Counted from the stretch's first letter, positions 23,101-38,100 are shown. The stretch is 64,000 nt of DNA from Nereocystis luetkeana (GCA_031213475.1 JARUPZ010000018.1:1178001-1242000); one strand, 5' to 3'. A program made the numbers and translations. The notes: generated by a model from the sequence alone, not told the origin.

Positions 23101-26100
23101 TTTCATAGGCGTTTTCTCCTGAGGGTGGAATGGTGTGTCCCCTGCTCATGATAATTTTATCGAACAACCATTTACGATTAAAAAAAAAAAAAAAAACTAA
23201 AAATGAAGTCTTCAACAAAAAATAAATTGTAATTATATCCTTTATACAAAATAAATCAGACCACCCGCTCAATAGCACCGCAGCAAAGAGGGAAGATTTT
23301 TATAGAAGTTGACATGAACTCTCAAGTGTGCCATTGGGCAATCTTCCAGAGGAACCCAGTGGGATTTCCCGATTCTGCAGGCGCACAACTCCAACGATTG
23401 GTAAAATACCGGTAGCCCTGTCGGGACACACCAACATCAAAAGTAAAGCCATTCGACCAGCACAAAACGAGCTATTAAAACAAAGTAGAATAAAAAACGA
23501 ATACGGAGTACCTGGTACATCTTATACCAGGCACGTCAAATAAACAGAACACGTAAGGAATGTACGTAAAACGAATAAGAAAAAAAAAAAAACTTACATC
23601 TCGCATCGCCAAGTACCGCGCCCTCCACAGTCTCCTCGTGCACTCCGCGTGCGCCGCGATCCGAGAAGCGAAAACGTTTCCATCCCTCTCCTTCACCGGC
23701 GCCGCAGCGTCGGGCGCCCCCACCCTAACCCCCACAGCCTCTGATCCCTCCACCGCCGGCCCTACCTCCGCCGCCGCCGCCGCCGCCGCTGGTGCCTTAT
23801 CTTCCCTGCCGCCGCCGTCGCCCTCCTCATCTTCGGAACCTTCCTCGGAATCCTCGTCGGAGTCGTCCATGGCGGCTAGCGGTTTCCTCGGCGCCGTGCT
23901 CGGGCGGGAGCGGTACAACTGACGAAGCCAGGTCGGCGCGAGAGGCGACGCGAGGACCTCGGCTCCTGAAAGGCCACGCCAAACGTAAAGCGTAATGTAC
24001 AAGTATGGGAGAAGACGCGGGCATGATAGTCAGTGGGGTGGGCGGGTGGGTGGGTGGGTGGGTAAGTGGGCGGGTGGGTGGGCCGGGGGTGGGGACGGGG
24101 GCAGGGGTATTGAACTACTATGTGCTGTCTTCTCTCTGGCGTTGTTATGTCTTGTGTTTCGCGCTTCACCAGCCGTAAGCATTGATAGAAAAAAGGACCA
24201 ACGTCGATATCGGCCACGACACGTTGAGGCGCATTGTGTTTCAGGGGAGTGCTATTTTGCGCACCATGGGACGTCGTGCGCGAAACAACCTGCACAGATC
24301 CCGCCCGAGTCGCAGCCCCATCCATCCAATCAAAAGGCGGCACGGCGTCGACTAAGGTCCGATTCCGAACGCAAAGATGCACACGCCACCCCCATCTCTT
24401 TTCTGCCTCCTTGACAACGTTCACACGCCACTCCCAGCACATGACTCCGAGGACTCCCGCCTCCATACAACCACACACCGCGAGAAAAATGAAGGATCTG
24501 AACGTCAGGAATACCCGACAACATCAACCAACGGCAGAGCAACAACGACGGCGACGACAGTCAGGGGTGGCAAGCAGCGTAAAAGACAACACCCCCCGTT
24601 CCTTGTCCCTTCCTCCGCCGTCTCCCACCTCCCGCCTTCCCCCTCCTAACCCCCCCCCTGGTCGATACGACCATGGCCATGCATGATACTGAGTACACCC
24701 CCCCTCCTCCCTTCCCCCTTTCCCCATGTCCCCTTCTCGCCCAACAACGAGCACCGAACGAATCCAAACAAACAAAAAAATCGGCTCGCTGCTACTGCAG
24801 CTACTGTTGCTGTCGCTGCTGCTACTGCTACTGCAGCTACTGCTGCTGTCGCTGCTACTACTGCTACTGCTACAGCTACTAGTGCAACTACTACTACGAC
24901 TGCCACTGCTACTACTGCTGCTACATATCTCACCCTCCTCCGGAGTAACCTCAACAACGCCTCCTCCTCCCCCGCCTCCGCCGCCACCTTCACCTCCCCC
25001 CCTCCTCAGGTCCGTGAAGCGAGGCAAGAGCTTGGCCGGGAGGGACTTCAGCTCGGGGGGCACCAGCACCCACCCGTCACTCCCCCCGTCTAGAAGGTCG
25101 GACCCGCCGGACACACTAGCGCCGCCGCCGCAGAGGCAACAGATCCCCCCGCCGAACTCGACGTCGAGGGCATCTTTTAATTATTTTTGGCGGCGGTTTT
25201 GTAGAGAAGGTAGGAACAAAGGAAGGCAGGCCGGCACGCGCGAGGGAGGGGAGGGGGGGGAGTAGGGGGGAGGGGGCAAGAGGGGAAGGGGGGTGGGAAG
25301 GTGGACGTCGTGGGGGGTAGGAAGTACGAGGGGAGAAGGGGAATGAGATAGGGAGAGGGGGCTGGAATGAGGGGGTTGGGGAAAGGGGGGGGGGAGGATG
25401 GGGGGGGTTGGCGGAGGAGGAGGGGGGGGGGGGGGGGCGGGCACCAAGGGAGGTCCCCCAACGCTTCCATCATATACGCGGGGCGAAGAGAGGGGGTAGG
25501 TGGAGGGGCGGGCAAAATTATCACGAAAAAGTAAGACACGCGAGCTCCGCTCTGCTTCGACTTGCTCGCATCCATTTATCATGTCGGGGCGGGGGGGTTG
25601 CAGAAGTGATTCGGCACACACCCACACACTCAAACCCACACACGTGAGCACGAAATTGTATATGGGATGAAAAATGGGGTACGGCTGTATGTAACTGTAG
25701 TCGGATAGCGTGGCGACCAAGGAATGTGCCGCAGACAACAAAAAGAGGCGACCTACTACGGCCCCAGTTCTCTCGGCCGCTGTCGTCCGAAACACTACAT
25801 AACCTACACTACAGCTGATGCTGAAAGTTGTCAACGAAACGAAAGCAACACCAACACGCACGAAACAAACTTTCCGTGGCCGAGATACGATAGAAGGTTG
25901 CCTGTACCAGTACCGCTTCGAAACGGCAGACCCGAGCATCTTCTCAAAGACAGGAAGGGGATTATGTACCACACCAGAAGACAGCAGGATCCCCCGCATT
26001 TCTTCATTCTGTCGGCGAATTGACACAGATACGCTTGACCAACCGGTTGCGAGCTCCCAACGAACACTTAACTCTACCTACTACTGCTGTAAGTAGTTCC

Positions 26101-29100
26101 CGAACTTTCCCCCCATTGGTCACCGTAATTGCGGCTACAATGGTTACCGTACTCGAAGGTAACAACGGTTACCGTACCCACGGGTGCAGTGGTTAGCGTA
26201 CTCAGAGGTAACAATGTTTATCTTACTTGAGGGTAACAACTACTACCGCACTTGCAGGGTAACAATGGTTACCGTACACGCGGGTAGAATGGCTACCGTA
26301 GTTTCGAGTAACAATGCTTACCTTACAAGCGGGTAACAGTCGTTACTGTACTTGAAGGTAACAAGGGGTACCCTACCCGCGGGTACAACGGCTACCGTAC
26401 CGTACCTGCAGGGTGACAACGGTTACCGCACCAGCGGGTACAACGGTTACCTCACTCGCACGGGAACAACGGGTACTGTACTCGCAGACAACAATGGCCA
26501 CCGCACTTGCGGGCACAATGGTTATCGTACCTGCGGGGACGAGGGACAGCCCTCGAACTGCCGATTCGTCGTCTCCTGGTGCTTCGAACGGTTGGCCGCC
26601 GTCAAGTTCGGGTTGCCCCGACCCCTCACTGCCGCCGCCGACGCCTCCGCACTTCTCTTCCTTTTGTCTAGCCATCTCCAAATCCTTCTTCTGCAACTCC
26701 TGCCGCGTAAAGGGGTTTGTAGAAGGTGGGTGAAGGGATAGAGGGAAACGGGGATACACAAAAAGGGGGGTATAAGGAGAGAGATAGGGGGAGATAGAGA
26801 GAGGAGGGCGGGAAAGAGAGACAGACGGGGAAGGAGACAGGGAGACGGAGAGGGTGTGAGAGAGAGGTAACATAGGTAAGAGACAGAGGGGGTTCAAAGA
26901 GGGAACACCGCGCAACAGCTGTGCACCTTTCCCAGGCTCATGGCCACGCCCTTCGCCCCAACCGCCCACAGTACCCACAACTGCTACAGCCCTCGGGGCA
27001 GGTTTGGCCCCAGCATTTAACACCAACGACACCAAACGCCATCAACAATCAGACCCCCCTATCAATCATCGCAGTTCACCAACTGAACCACCGAACCACC
27101 GAACCACCGAAACGCCGAGCGCTCACGGCGCACGCGTCTAAAACAACACCCGAGCTCGAACACCCGACCCAACCCAATCCAACCCAACCGGACCCGACCC
27201 GACCCGACCCGACCCGACCCGGCCGCACCAGCCGCCCCCCAGCCGCAACCTCACCTCCATGTGATTCAGAAACACTCCGGTCATCGACGCCTCGTCGCAA
27301 AGCAGGCCGAGAACGGTGGCACGTTCCTCCGTCGACCACCTCGCCACACCGCCCACATCTGCCCCCTCCCCCCCCGCCCCTCCCCCCCTTTTCCCTCCCT
27401 CTCCCGCCTGTGAAGCCTCGTCCCGCCTCCCCATTCCCTTCCCCCCTCCCGCCCTCGCCTCTGTCACCACTGTGACAGCGGTGGCGGCGGCCCCAGCGGC
27501 GCCAGCATCGATCGCTCCTCGAAGAACACGGAGCCCGCGGTCTAGACTCCCTCCGTCTCCGGTCCCCGTCCACCCCGGGAGGCCCGCCGCGCCCGACGCC
27601 TCCGCGTCGTGCCGCAGATGTCCGAAGTACACGGGGTGCACCGCAGCCGGGTCCCACAGGCCGTACGCGCGCCCCGAGGGCGGCGACTCGTGCTTGAGGA
27701 GCGGTCGCCTCCCGGCGAACGCGGGGTGCACCGAGATAGGGTCGAGGGGGAGGCGTTCGGGGCGTCCGCTGCCGCTGCCGCTACCGCTGCCGCTGCCACT
27801 GCCGCCACCAGCAGCGGCGGAGGCAGCGGTTGAGGTGCCGGCGGAGGAGGCAAAGGTGAGCGAGGCGGAAGAAACAGAAACGCCGCGGGAGGGGGAGGCT
27901 CTCTGTCTCTCTCCGTCTTCCGTGACAGCTTCTCCCCGCCGCCGTCCCGGTTCAACCCCTCCGAAGGGGCCCCCCCCAGAGGGAAGGTAGCTCCGGCCGG
28001 CACCGACGTTGTTGTCAGCGTTCGGGAGCCCATTGAACGTGGCGTCCGGGTCGGGGCTGTGACTGGCGTTGCTGCTTGCGATGCTTCCACCGCCGCCGCC
28101 GAGGCAGCCGTTCGGCTTCGCCGCTTCTTCCTCGTGCTTGGCCTGCCCAGCAACAGCTCCTGCTCCGCGTGCATCACCACCATCTCCACCGTCCACCTCG
28201 CCACCCCCACTCCCGCCGCCGCCGCCGCCGCCGCCACCGCCTCCGCTACCGACGACGACGTCCATGCTTGTCGGGTTAGCGGTAGCCCCGGCCTTCGGTG
28301 CTTCCGGAACCATCGCGGCCGCCGCCGCTTCGCTCGCGTCGGTGTTGGCGCTTACGGTCGCCTTAACAGGCGCCGCCCCCGCGGCGGGCTGGGCACCCGC
28401 CTCCGTCTTGATGGCAACCCCCAATACCAGAGGGGCAGCCAAGAGGGCTGGATTAGCATTGGCGTTGATGTTGGCGTTGGTGTTGGCACCGGTGGTGGTG
28501 TCAGCGGTGGCGGCGGCGGTACGAGTTGTCACGGCGGCAGTGACGGCTGCATCGCCTTGCGGGGTGCCACCCTCTCTCTTCACCTGCGCGACAAATTTGG
28601 ACATCCACGACAATGGCGAAGACGAAAGGGTCGACAAAGGCAGCACCAGAACGTTGGTCGAGTGCTTGCGCTGACTGACGCAAAAACACGCGAGGGGGGT
28701 AAGCCAAGCTGCACCATTGGGGCACGGCGATGGATGGGCACAGCCGTCGATCGATCGCGTGCTTTTGTCCTACCGTGCGCTGGAAAGTTTTTAAGAAATA
28801 CACAGAATGTGGCTTTTACGCAATAAAAACGTCGCGCATCGTCGTCCCTGAAACCAAAAGCCCGTCATCTCAGGTTCATCCGGTCGCCATAAAAACTGAT
28901 TTGTTTCGCGGGACACAACAAACAGGGGTGTATACACCTAACTCATCTTTCATCCTGACACCAACTCGAAACGAAAGGGCTAGACACAAGGGGAGGAAAC
29001 AGGGAAAAGCATACAAACTAAACTAGAAAGGCATCAACCGAAGACACAAAATAGATGATAACTCTTGTGGGGCCCGTCGAAAGCAACAACACAAACGAGA

Positions 29101-32100
29101 AGATTGTACACACGGCCTATTAAAAGTGCGAGCGAGGAGCCTACGGTTTTCTCATGCAATATGCGCGTCTCGTGGCATGCGGTTCCTTGACTTGGAGTCC
29201 GGCGTTGCAAGCATCATCTCCTAGCAGTCTAAACAAATAGCAGCCGTCGCGTGGCTTCTTGTGGCTGATGCTGCAATCGTTAATCTTGTTAGTCAGTTTT
29301 CCCTCTCAAGTACTACAAAAGGGGAAGAAAAGTCTTCAGATCCGACGACTCCCTATTGATCCCCCCTTGAGAACGCCACTCTGCCCGCTGGTTTCTGCGT
29401 AAACGACGGATAAAACCCGACATGCTCTGTCCCGGCATTGTAGGGATGAAAGGATACATGGTCATACGACTACGGGCATACCTGGTAGTTGATATCGAGT
29501 ACACCCCCTCTCAACCCATCTAGTACTATGATGCCGGATCTCGGGCAACGATGTGCGCGGCACACCCACGCAGCAAAAAACTTACAAAACAAAGCAACGC
29601 GTGTTGGTATGAAATGTACAGCGATTCTGTTTTACCGATTGTCGCGTAAGTCACCACTACGCACCCTCGCCCCGCATCCGCAGCCGACCACACCCAAGGG
29701 TGCATCCCTGGCAAAAGGGGATGCATACTCGGTGGCGCCGGGCCAGAACAAACAACAGCGCTGGGCTATACATCTAAATAACGGGATCAAAAACAAAAAA
29801 CAACAACAAAGCTGAAAGCAAAAAGCGAGAGGCCAAAACGAGATATCAAGAAGACAAATCGAACGCATCCAAGGTTATTTTGGGTGTTCTGTAACGTATA
29901 CACTCTGGGGGGTACCCGACTGCCTACCCGAGTACCACTCTGGGGGGTACCCGAGTACCTACCCGAGTATCACTGGAGGTTACCCGGGTACCCATCCGAG
30001 TATTACTCTGGGGGGTCCCCGGGTACCTTCCCGAGTATCACACTGGGGACTATCCTTGAACCTACCCGAGTATGATTGGGGGATACCCGGGTACCTACTC
30101 GAGTATCACCAAAACAACCAGGTTTGTACCCGGGTACCCCAGAGTATATATATCATACCCGTACTAAACATACCCGGCGAGATTCTCTACCCGGTGTCGG
30201 TCTACATGTCGACGAAGCTTAGCGCATGCACACGATCTCTGCACTCGCCTTCGTGTGCCCCTCGTCCACCCCCCCTGCCCCCCCTCTCGCCTCCGGCGCC
30301 GCCACGTCCGACACCCCCGACTGGCTGGGAGAATCAGAAGAGGAGGCCAGGAGCAAGGCCGCAGCCCCCCCCCCGCCAGCCAGCCCTGCCTCCTTCATGC
30401 TCTCGGCGTCCCTTCGCCTCTCCGGCTGCAACACCCACGCCTCGTATAGGGACTCCGTCAAGAGGGAGAGCGAGTCCGCAGCGTGCCAGAAGTCCGTGGT
30501 TTCCTGCGCCCACCCCGAAAGGGTTTATTGTCATCGTCGTCGTTTCGTTGTTGTCGCGTTTGTCGTCATCAGTGTCGTCCATACCAACCAACGGCCGGGG
30601 CAAGCAAAGCAACAACAACAACAACAACAAAATCGAAAACGATGGTTGAACGTGTTTGGTTCGTTCGGTGTGCGACGGCAGCAAAATAGGTGTGGTGGCG
30701 CACTCGTGGCATCAAGCAGGGGGTGAGTGTGCCTTTGTCTCGCCCCCCGTGTACCCGAGTGTTTTTCTTCCCCGACACCGCAGCTTTTTCATCCTCAGCA
30801 GCGCCCACACCACCTACAATACATCATAATACAGCGCATACAGCAACTTACAGCGCCTGCTGCACGCAACTTCGAATTACGTCACTGGCAGCATCTGCAG
30901 CACACACAGCACGTGAAGCACCTACCACACCTACAGCACATAGCAAACACGGTGCATACATAGTCTCAAGCACGTAAAAGCACAGACAGCACAGAACACG
31001 TACGTGCAGCAGACATCATACACACCGCAGTTCTGTTAACAGTGTAAAGGTGCATACTTCTCGCTGTATGTACAAGCATACCTGATTGAAGGCCATGGCG
31101 TTGGACCACACGAGGCGCAGGTCGTCGACGAACTGCTGGTGCCACTGGTAGCGCCGGCTCCACAGCCGTCGACGCACGGTGCTCTGCCCGCATCATCACG
31201 ACCGATGACGATGATAAAAACAATTAACTGAAACTCGCATCCCGTTTTTTTGGCAGACGAACTCAACCCTGAATCCCGACATATACAGCAGGCACACTAA
31301 CCCAAGGTTCCTCATTAACCCCGACATATTTGTATGCTCAGAATGTAGCAAGCAGCAACGCCTCCCCCAGGGAAAGACGCTTCGCGGTCTCATTCCGCGG
31401 CTATGAGTCTCTCACTCACGTGGAAAATACGCTAGAGGTAGGAAACCGGTCATTTTGCGATCGCGCCAAGGCCTCGTTTGGCTTAAACATACTGGTTTCA
31501 GTGTGGGGGGCGGTCAGCCGAGGGGTCAAATAGCGGTCTCCCCTATACCTGGTACAGTATTACGGCGGAACCTAAAGAGTAATCAGAACCAACTATTGTT
31601 GGTAAACATAGAGGGTCACCTGGAATATTATTTATATATCCTCATATACGGAATGTACTCCCTGCATGAGACCATATACAATAGTTCGCGCGATCCAAGT
31701 ATCACACACAGCCTGCAAAGATGAGTTTCGACCGAATCCTCGAATCTCACAGCTGTTGTTTTTATTTCATAACTATATACCTGCTATATATTAAATATAT
31801 ATACATATATATATAATATATATAAATGTTTTTCGGGTCCATTGTGGGTTCTAACTACTAGCGTCCCCCGCAGTAGCATAATTGTTGCTCACCAGGTCCA
31901 TGGGTTTCGACACCACGTCGGAGTACCCGGGGACAACGGCAGGGTCCACCGGTCTCACGAACGCCGCCGCCAGCGGGCGCGAGATTATAATCGCCACCAT
32001 ATCTCCACACCTGGCAGGAGCGAAAAACAAAGGGCGCGAAGTCGGCACCACCATCGCGTCGTCGGCGCAACGTTCGTTGGAGGGAAGGAGCAAAGAAAGG

Positions 32101-35100
32101 TTAAGACACTTTTTGCTGCTACAGGTAGGTACTTGAATACATGCTACTTAACATTTAAAAAAGTTGAGACGTAAGACTATTACCTATTGTACCGCTACTG
32201 CAGCTACTGATGTATGCTGCAACTACTGCTACTGATGCAACTACTGCTGCTACTGCTGCTGCTGCCGCTACCACTACTACCACCACCACTATTATTACTA
32301 CTATCACAGCTGTATGACACTGCAGACAGTTGCAGAGTACCGGGTCGGCTCTGAAAATAACTCGTGGTCTCTTGTTTCTGCGCGCTTTCGCCGAGCGACT
32401 ACCAGTCACACTGGTGTGTATTTCTCCTGTATGATACCACTGCACCCTCATTTTCGAGGAGAAATCGCTTGGAATTAGAGTGGGGTCATTTTTGGAGTAG
32501 AAACAAACAGGACAGAGAAGAAAAACAAACAAAACCCATGCCCGAGGCCCCCTTTGTTCCTTCCACGCAACACACAAGGAAACACAAACTAAACAAAAAA
32601 ACATGCGCCGCAACCGTGACAAGGGGACACTCCAACCACCAAGCCCTGTCTAGCAAAAAAAACAGCAGAGACCGACCGCATCGCACCTCGCGAGCCATCC
32701 CGGCGGCCGGACGCTGAGAAGAGCCGCCATCTCGCTCGTGCGCATCTCCGGGTGCGCCCTGTGATTGGCCAGAGCAACCAATGCATCGCCGGCCACCTCC
32801 GGCCAGGTCAAGAGGTTGATCGGTCTGCTCATCAAGGGGACCCAAACAGCGCCAGGTATGGAGCGGAGGGGGAGAGGGGAGGGGGTCCTCGTGTCATGCA
32901 TGGCTGCAGTCGTCTGACCACAGTACCTGTCGCCCCGGTTAATCTCGAACACTACTAAGGTGGAGGTGCTGAGGTCGAGGGTTCGAGTCTCCGTAAGGAG
33001 TTTTTTATTCTCCAATGACCCCAGCTTATCGAAAGCGCATATTGCAGCGTGGGTAAGCACAACTAGACGCGAGTCGACGAAGGGAAGAAAGTGCTAGTCT
33101 CTTCTCGCGATAAAAACGCAAGACTCGTACCGTAGTGGGGAGGGGAAAGAAGAGCCTACTTAGTGACCCCGGATCTGACTTGCGACTATAGGAGAGAGCA
33201 GAACCAAAAAGGGCGAAGATAATGAATGGGACGGAAAAAAAAAAAAAAACGGAGGCGGAGGCGGAGGAGGGGTTGAGGGAGACCCTAATAATACCAGTCA
33301 ATTGTGTGGTCGAAGAAATTGTTGCACCAAGATGGTCACCAGAAGTACACCCGAGGGCGTTGTCGATCTTCGTCTGAGAGCTTAAATGGCGCGGTCGTTT
33401 CCGAAAACGCGAAATGCACGCACAGAGAAACAATTGAAACCGGATTGGGAAAGGTGCGTACGAAAACCGGTATCCTGTCCCCCCCCAGCCCACTCCACCT
33501 TTGTGCCAAGACGTCGTCTACAAGCTTCTTGGACATGTGCCTTCTCAGGACGTCTCTAACTTCCACCAAGAGCAGCTTGGTCAGCAGCATGCAGGCCTCG
33601 GAAAATGCTAGCTCCGACGGCGATGGGATGACGGCGGCCTGAGGGAGGGAGGGATGGTGGATGGTGGGTGGAGTCAAAGTCAAGGGAAGGGGGGAGGGGT
33701 CATGTTCACATAGCTAGGTATCTGGTACCAGATACCTGGTATATGCCAAGACAACACCCGGACAACACACGATACACTAAGCAACACACACAAAAATTAA
33801 CACAACACTGCACCAACATGACAAAGCACGTACCGACACAACACACCACTAGACACAGCGAAACCATTTAACCTCGATACAACACAAAGCACAACACAAC
33901 ACCTACACAAGAGAACATCAAACACCGCTACGCCAAAACTACTCAACGCAACACACCTTGCCCATGGGGGGTGTGAGGGCGTCGATCATCCGCCTCGCAG
34001 GAGGAAGGACAAAACCGACGAGATCGCGCGACGAAGACAGAAAATCCCACGCCATGAGAGACTGCTCCACAGCCCACGAGCACCCGGACAGCGCAGGATT
34101 GCTGGGCATGCGGAGACAGGAGGTGGGTTGGGTCGGACCAGGTTGGGTTGGGTCGGACCGGGTTGAGTTGGGTTGGGTTGGGTTGCGTTGGGTTGGGTTG
34201 GGTTGAGTTGGGTTGGGTTGGGTTGGGTTGGGTTGGGTTGGGTTGGGTTGGGTTGGGTTGGGTTGGGTTGGGTTGGGTCGGGTTGGGTTGGGTTGGGTTG
34301 GGTTGGGTTGGGTTGGGTGGGGTGGGGTGAGGCTGGGTTAGTTGGGTGGGTAGGAGTGGGTTGGGGTAGGGTGAGGTGGGCTAGGTTCTAAAAGGCTAGC
34401 CTTGGTTGGACTGGATAATATTAGGCTAGGTTGGGGTGGGTAGAGTTGGGTTAGGCTCGGTTGGGGCGGGGTAGGTTTGGTCAGGCTAGGTTGAAACGCG
34501 TTGGATTAGGCTAGGCTAGACTAGGTTGGCAGGTGGTAGGCTATAATGGCGTGCGTTGGGTTGGGTTCGGTTGGCGTGCGGAGAATACAAAAATAGGTGG
34601 GTAGCTTGTAGCCTTGGGGATGTGCAGTAGGGAAATAATACATGGCCGGGGAGATCCCGCGGCTGCTCCGAGCAGGTGGACGCAGGACGTCATGCTCCAT
34701 GATTTTGCGAGGCGCGAGAATCTGAAAAGGGTGACCGGTTGGCTACTCGTAAAGCTCTCAAGACCATAAGCGCTGCCGGATCCAGCCTATTGCAAATGTT
34801 CCGCTGGTGCTGAACTGACATACATGCATGCATGCGTCTGCTGGTAGTCAAAACTCCAACGCGCTCCTCCTCGTTCCGTTGACACGCTACGAACACACAA
34901 GCGGCTAAGGCAACATTTCATGCCACACGCCAGGTAGAAATTTGATCTAAAAGAGCGGTGCAAAAATATATAATGGTGCCAGATATACGTACGTCGCATA
35001 GGATACGCATTTTCGAACCCAAAGAAGATGCCATGCCACACGTACCTTGCGAAAAGCGGTGCCGGGTCTCCCAACGTAGGCGGAATCAGCCGGCTCGACT

Positions 35101-38100
35101 CGGGAACACCGACGGAGCCTTCCCCGCCCGTCGATGACGCCTTTCTGCTGAGAGGCAGAACAAAAAATAGAAAAAACAACAAAAAAGCCGCTCAGAGGGG
35201 GGAGGGGTGAGTCCAGCTTAAATTTCTCACTAAGAATATAGACAAAGATATATTGGACCTTGGGGAATCAGTTTTACGTTCGGCGACGTAGTCACAGGCG
35301 TCCCTTCCCCCCACCCGCGCGGCACATGCCTTGGTTTTTATCGCGCAGCAGGTCTTCAGCATTCCAAACGCTCGTCGATTTTCAACCGCAAGCAATACAC
35401 CTTCAAAGGATTACGAGTACCAGGTACCAGGTATAACAACGTGGTAGAAAGGTGAGTAAACTACTGTACGATAGCATACAACACAGCACACCGCACACAA
35501 CACAGCGGACAACCCACAACATACAGCATATAACACACAACACGTAACACATAACACAGAACACACAACACACGACACACAACACACAACACACGACACA
35601 CGACACACGACACACAGCACACAGCACACTAAACACGACACACAACCAACAATACACGCGGCAGCCAACATGCAACCGACTGCCACTCCTACATCGGGGG
35701 ATAACGTGAAATAAGTTGAAAGACAGCTCGGGAGAGAAAAGAGTGCGACAAAAATAGAAGACAGAAGACAGTAACAAAAACGCACCAACGTCACCACCAC
35801 CACCACCACCACCACCACCACCACCACCACCACCACCGCCGCCGCAACCAATATCGTCGTCTTTAGAGCTATCTCGCCACTACTGTCGCACCTGTGCCTC
35901 TCCAGCGCCTGCTCTCTCGCCTCCGCGTAAGTGTCCGCTCTCGAGACGCCGTGCCGCTCCTCCCCCGCTCGCTCCCGCCCCTTGGCCCAGTACCACCGCT
36001 CCTCCGCCAGCCGGGACTGCAGCCTAGCGCGCACGGCCTGCGGGGGAGAAACCAAAAGGCCGTGATGGAAGGGCGTGGTTCGGGTCTGCTGTGTACTTGG
36101 GCTGCTGCTGCTGCTATTGCTGCTACTGCTCCTGCCGCTGTTGCTATTTCTGATGCTGCTGCTGCTGCGTCGGCTGCTGGGTTTGCTGTCGCTGCTGCCG
36201 TTGTCACGATATTTTCTGCTGCACCAGGCGCCTCAAAATCTGACCGACTACCATATGAAACAAAAAACAAATAATTGCGAGCCCGTGTGCACGCAAGGTT
36301 GGGCGCTACGGACTCACCGGGCGAGGGGTGCGGGTGGGGGAAAGCACAGGCGGTACGTTGCCAAGTTTGTAATGGCCTACACCCAATCATCGGCTCTGTG
36401 ATCGACCGCGCTAAACTCGTAGGTACCTTACACCCCTCCCCGAGCCCCCGCACCCCCACCTCAAAAGCTTAAACCTAGCCCCAAACCAAACCCCTCTAGC
36501 GTCCGTACCTGAAGGGCGTCGAAGGCTATGTTCCGAGCTTGCGTCGCCTTCTCCACGTCTTCTTGCTGGCGAGCGATGTCCTGAGAGGCGCGCGAAACAA
36601 ATACCGGCGTCAGCATAAAATGATGAAGTTGTTCGCCAGCTCACCCTCTCCTCGTGTTTTACTCAAACAAGAAGGAGACAATGGGCTGCCTCGAGCAAGA
36701 AGCGGCGACTGCCGTCATATTGTCCAACATTCCTACAACACGTCCTACTGCCCTACGGTACGTCCCATTGTCCTGTAATACATAATGCTGCTTTACTGTC
36801 GTAGGATTATTATATGCTACTGCTGTACTGCTCGCCCAGGGACTACTGCACTACCGTGCTGCCGTTGTCCTGCTGTCCTACTGTATCGTTGTAATGTTGT
36901 CCTCTCGTCCTACGATACTATCAGGTACTGGTGGTATCTATTGTGCTGCTGTGCTACTGCTGTGAGTTTCGAGTAAGGGCCAATTTGATTGGTCGAGACA
37001 CTGGACACAGCTCGCGCGAAATAAGAGTGCTTCATTTTCTGAGCCTTCCAATCCACGGTGTAACGTGGAGGGATTTTTGTCACAAACGACTGCTGTAAGT
37101 TGTCTGCCGTAAGGCATGTCATCATACAAAAATACCCTCGAACCCCCCCCTCCCTCCTCGCTTCCCTCCCCTCCCTCCCACCTCGCCAACCCTATGGCAA
37201 TCTCCACCACCACCACCACCACCACCACCGCTACCATCACCCCCGCCGCCGCCACAGCTACCGTTACCATGGTCCCTTGACCCGTACCTTGATTACGTAG
37301 AGTTCGCACTGATCCGCCCCCGGAAGCCCCTCGACGCGGTTCTTAAGGTCGGGCAGCATCAGCCCCAAGTGCCCGTCGTCGCCGATCCCTGCACCGCTTC
37401 CCGCCGGGTCGATGCTTTCGGCGACCCTGCCGGTGGGAGGGGGGGGGGGGCAAAAGAAAACACATTTTTGAGTGAAAAGTGGAAAACAGCAGCGGCAGGG
37501 GCGGCGGAGGGAGGGGGGAGGGCGTACTCACCTGTTGTTTGCCATAGTAATCTGGCCATTGACCACGCATGCCTTTCAGAATGGGGAGAAGGAAAATACA
37601 CTACAAATAGTCGCGAAACGTGAAAGCAGTGGCGGCGACGGCGGGGGGGGGCAATCGAAGATCGTCGAACCCCCCATCACCTGCATGCCTGCCGACTACC
37701 GAAACAACCAAAGGTCTAAAGTATACTACGCCTCGCGAAGAAGCATGCTCGCTCGCTAAACACAAGAACGAAAACAAAATGGAACACAGGTAGGGAAAAA
37801 AGCAATGTCTTTGGGAAGCCGATTCGCTCAAGCTCTCTACCGATAGTGATGCAATAAAAAAAACAGAGAGCAGAAAAAAAAAAATCCTGGGTACACATGA
37901 ATACACGTGGTGGAAACGGCTTCGGTCTACGAGCTTGTAGCACGACGAGCCAATGGGCACAAGCTGTGATGCGGCACCCTGCTCTCCGAACGTAGCTAGT
38001 TGCTCCACTTGGCTTTGCTTGTTTTACGCTTCGTATACGACACCGACACAGAACGAAGCTCTACGCTGCGTACGGTATAAAAAGCCGAGATGCCACGGGC

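Noticed and set aside
26101..26540. Regularly spaced repeats as a CRISPR array
   Set aside because: Units are degenerate and contiguous with no unique spacers; the DNA is eukaryotic and no cas genes occur.
32930..33005. tRNA gene at the GGTTCGAGTCT motif
   Set aside because: T-stem and acceptor stem do not pair and no anticodon arm can be placed.
34148..34391. GGTTGGG array as telomeric DNA
   Set aside because: The unit is GGTTG, not TTTAGGG or TTAGGG, and it is internal to a gene.
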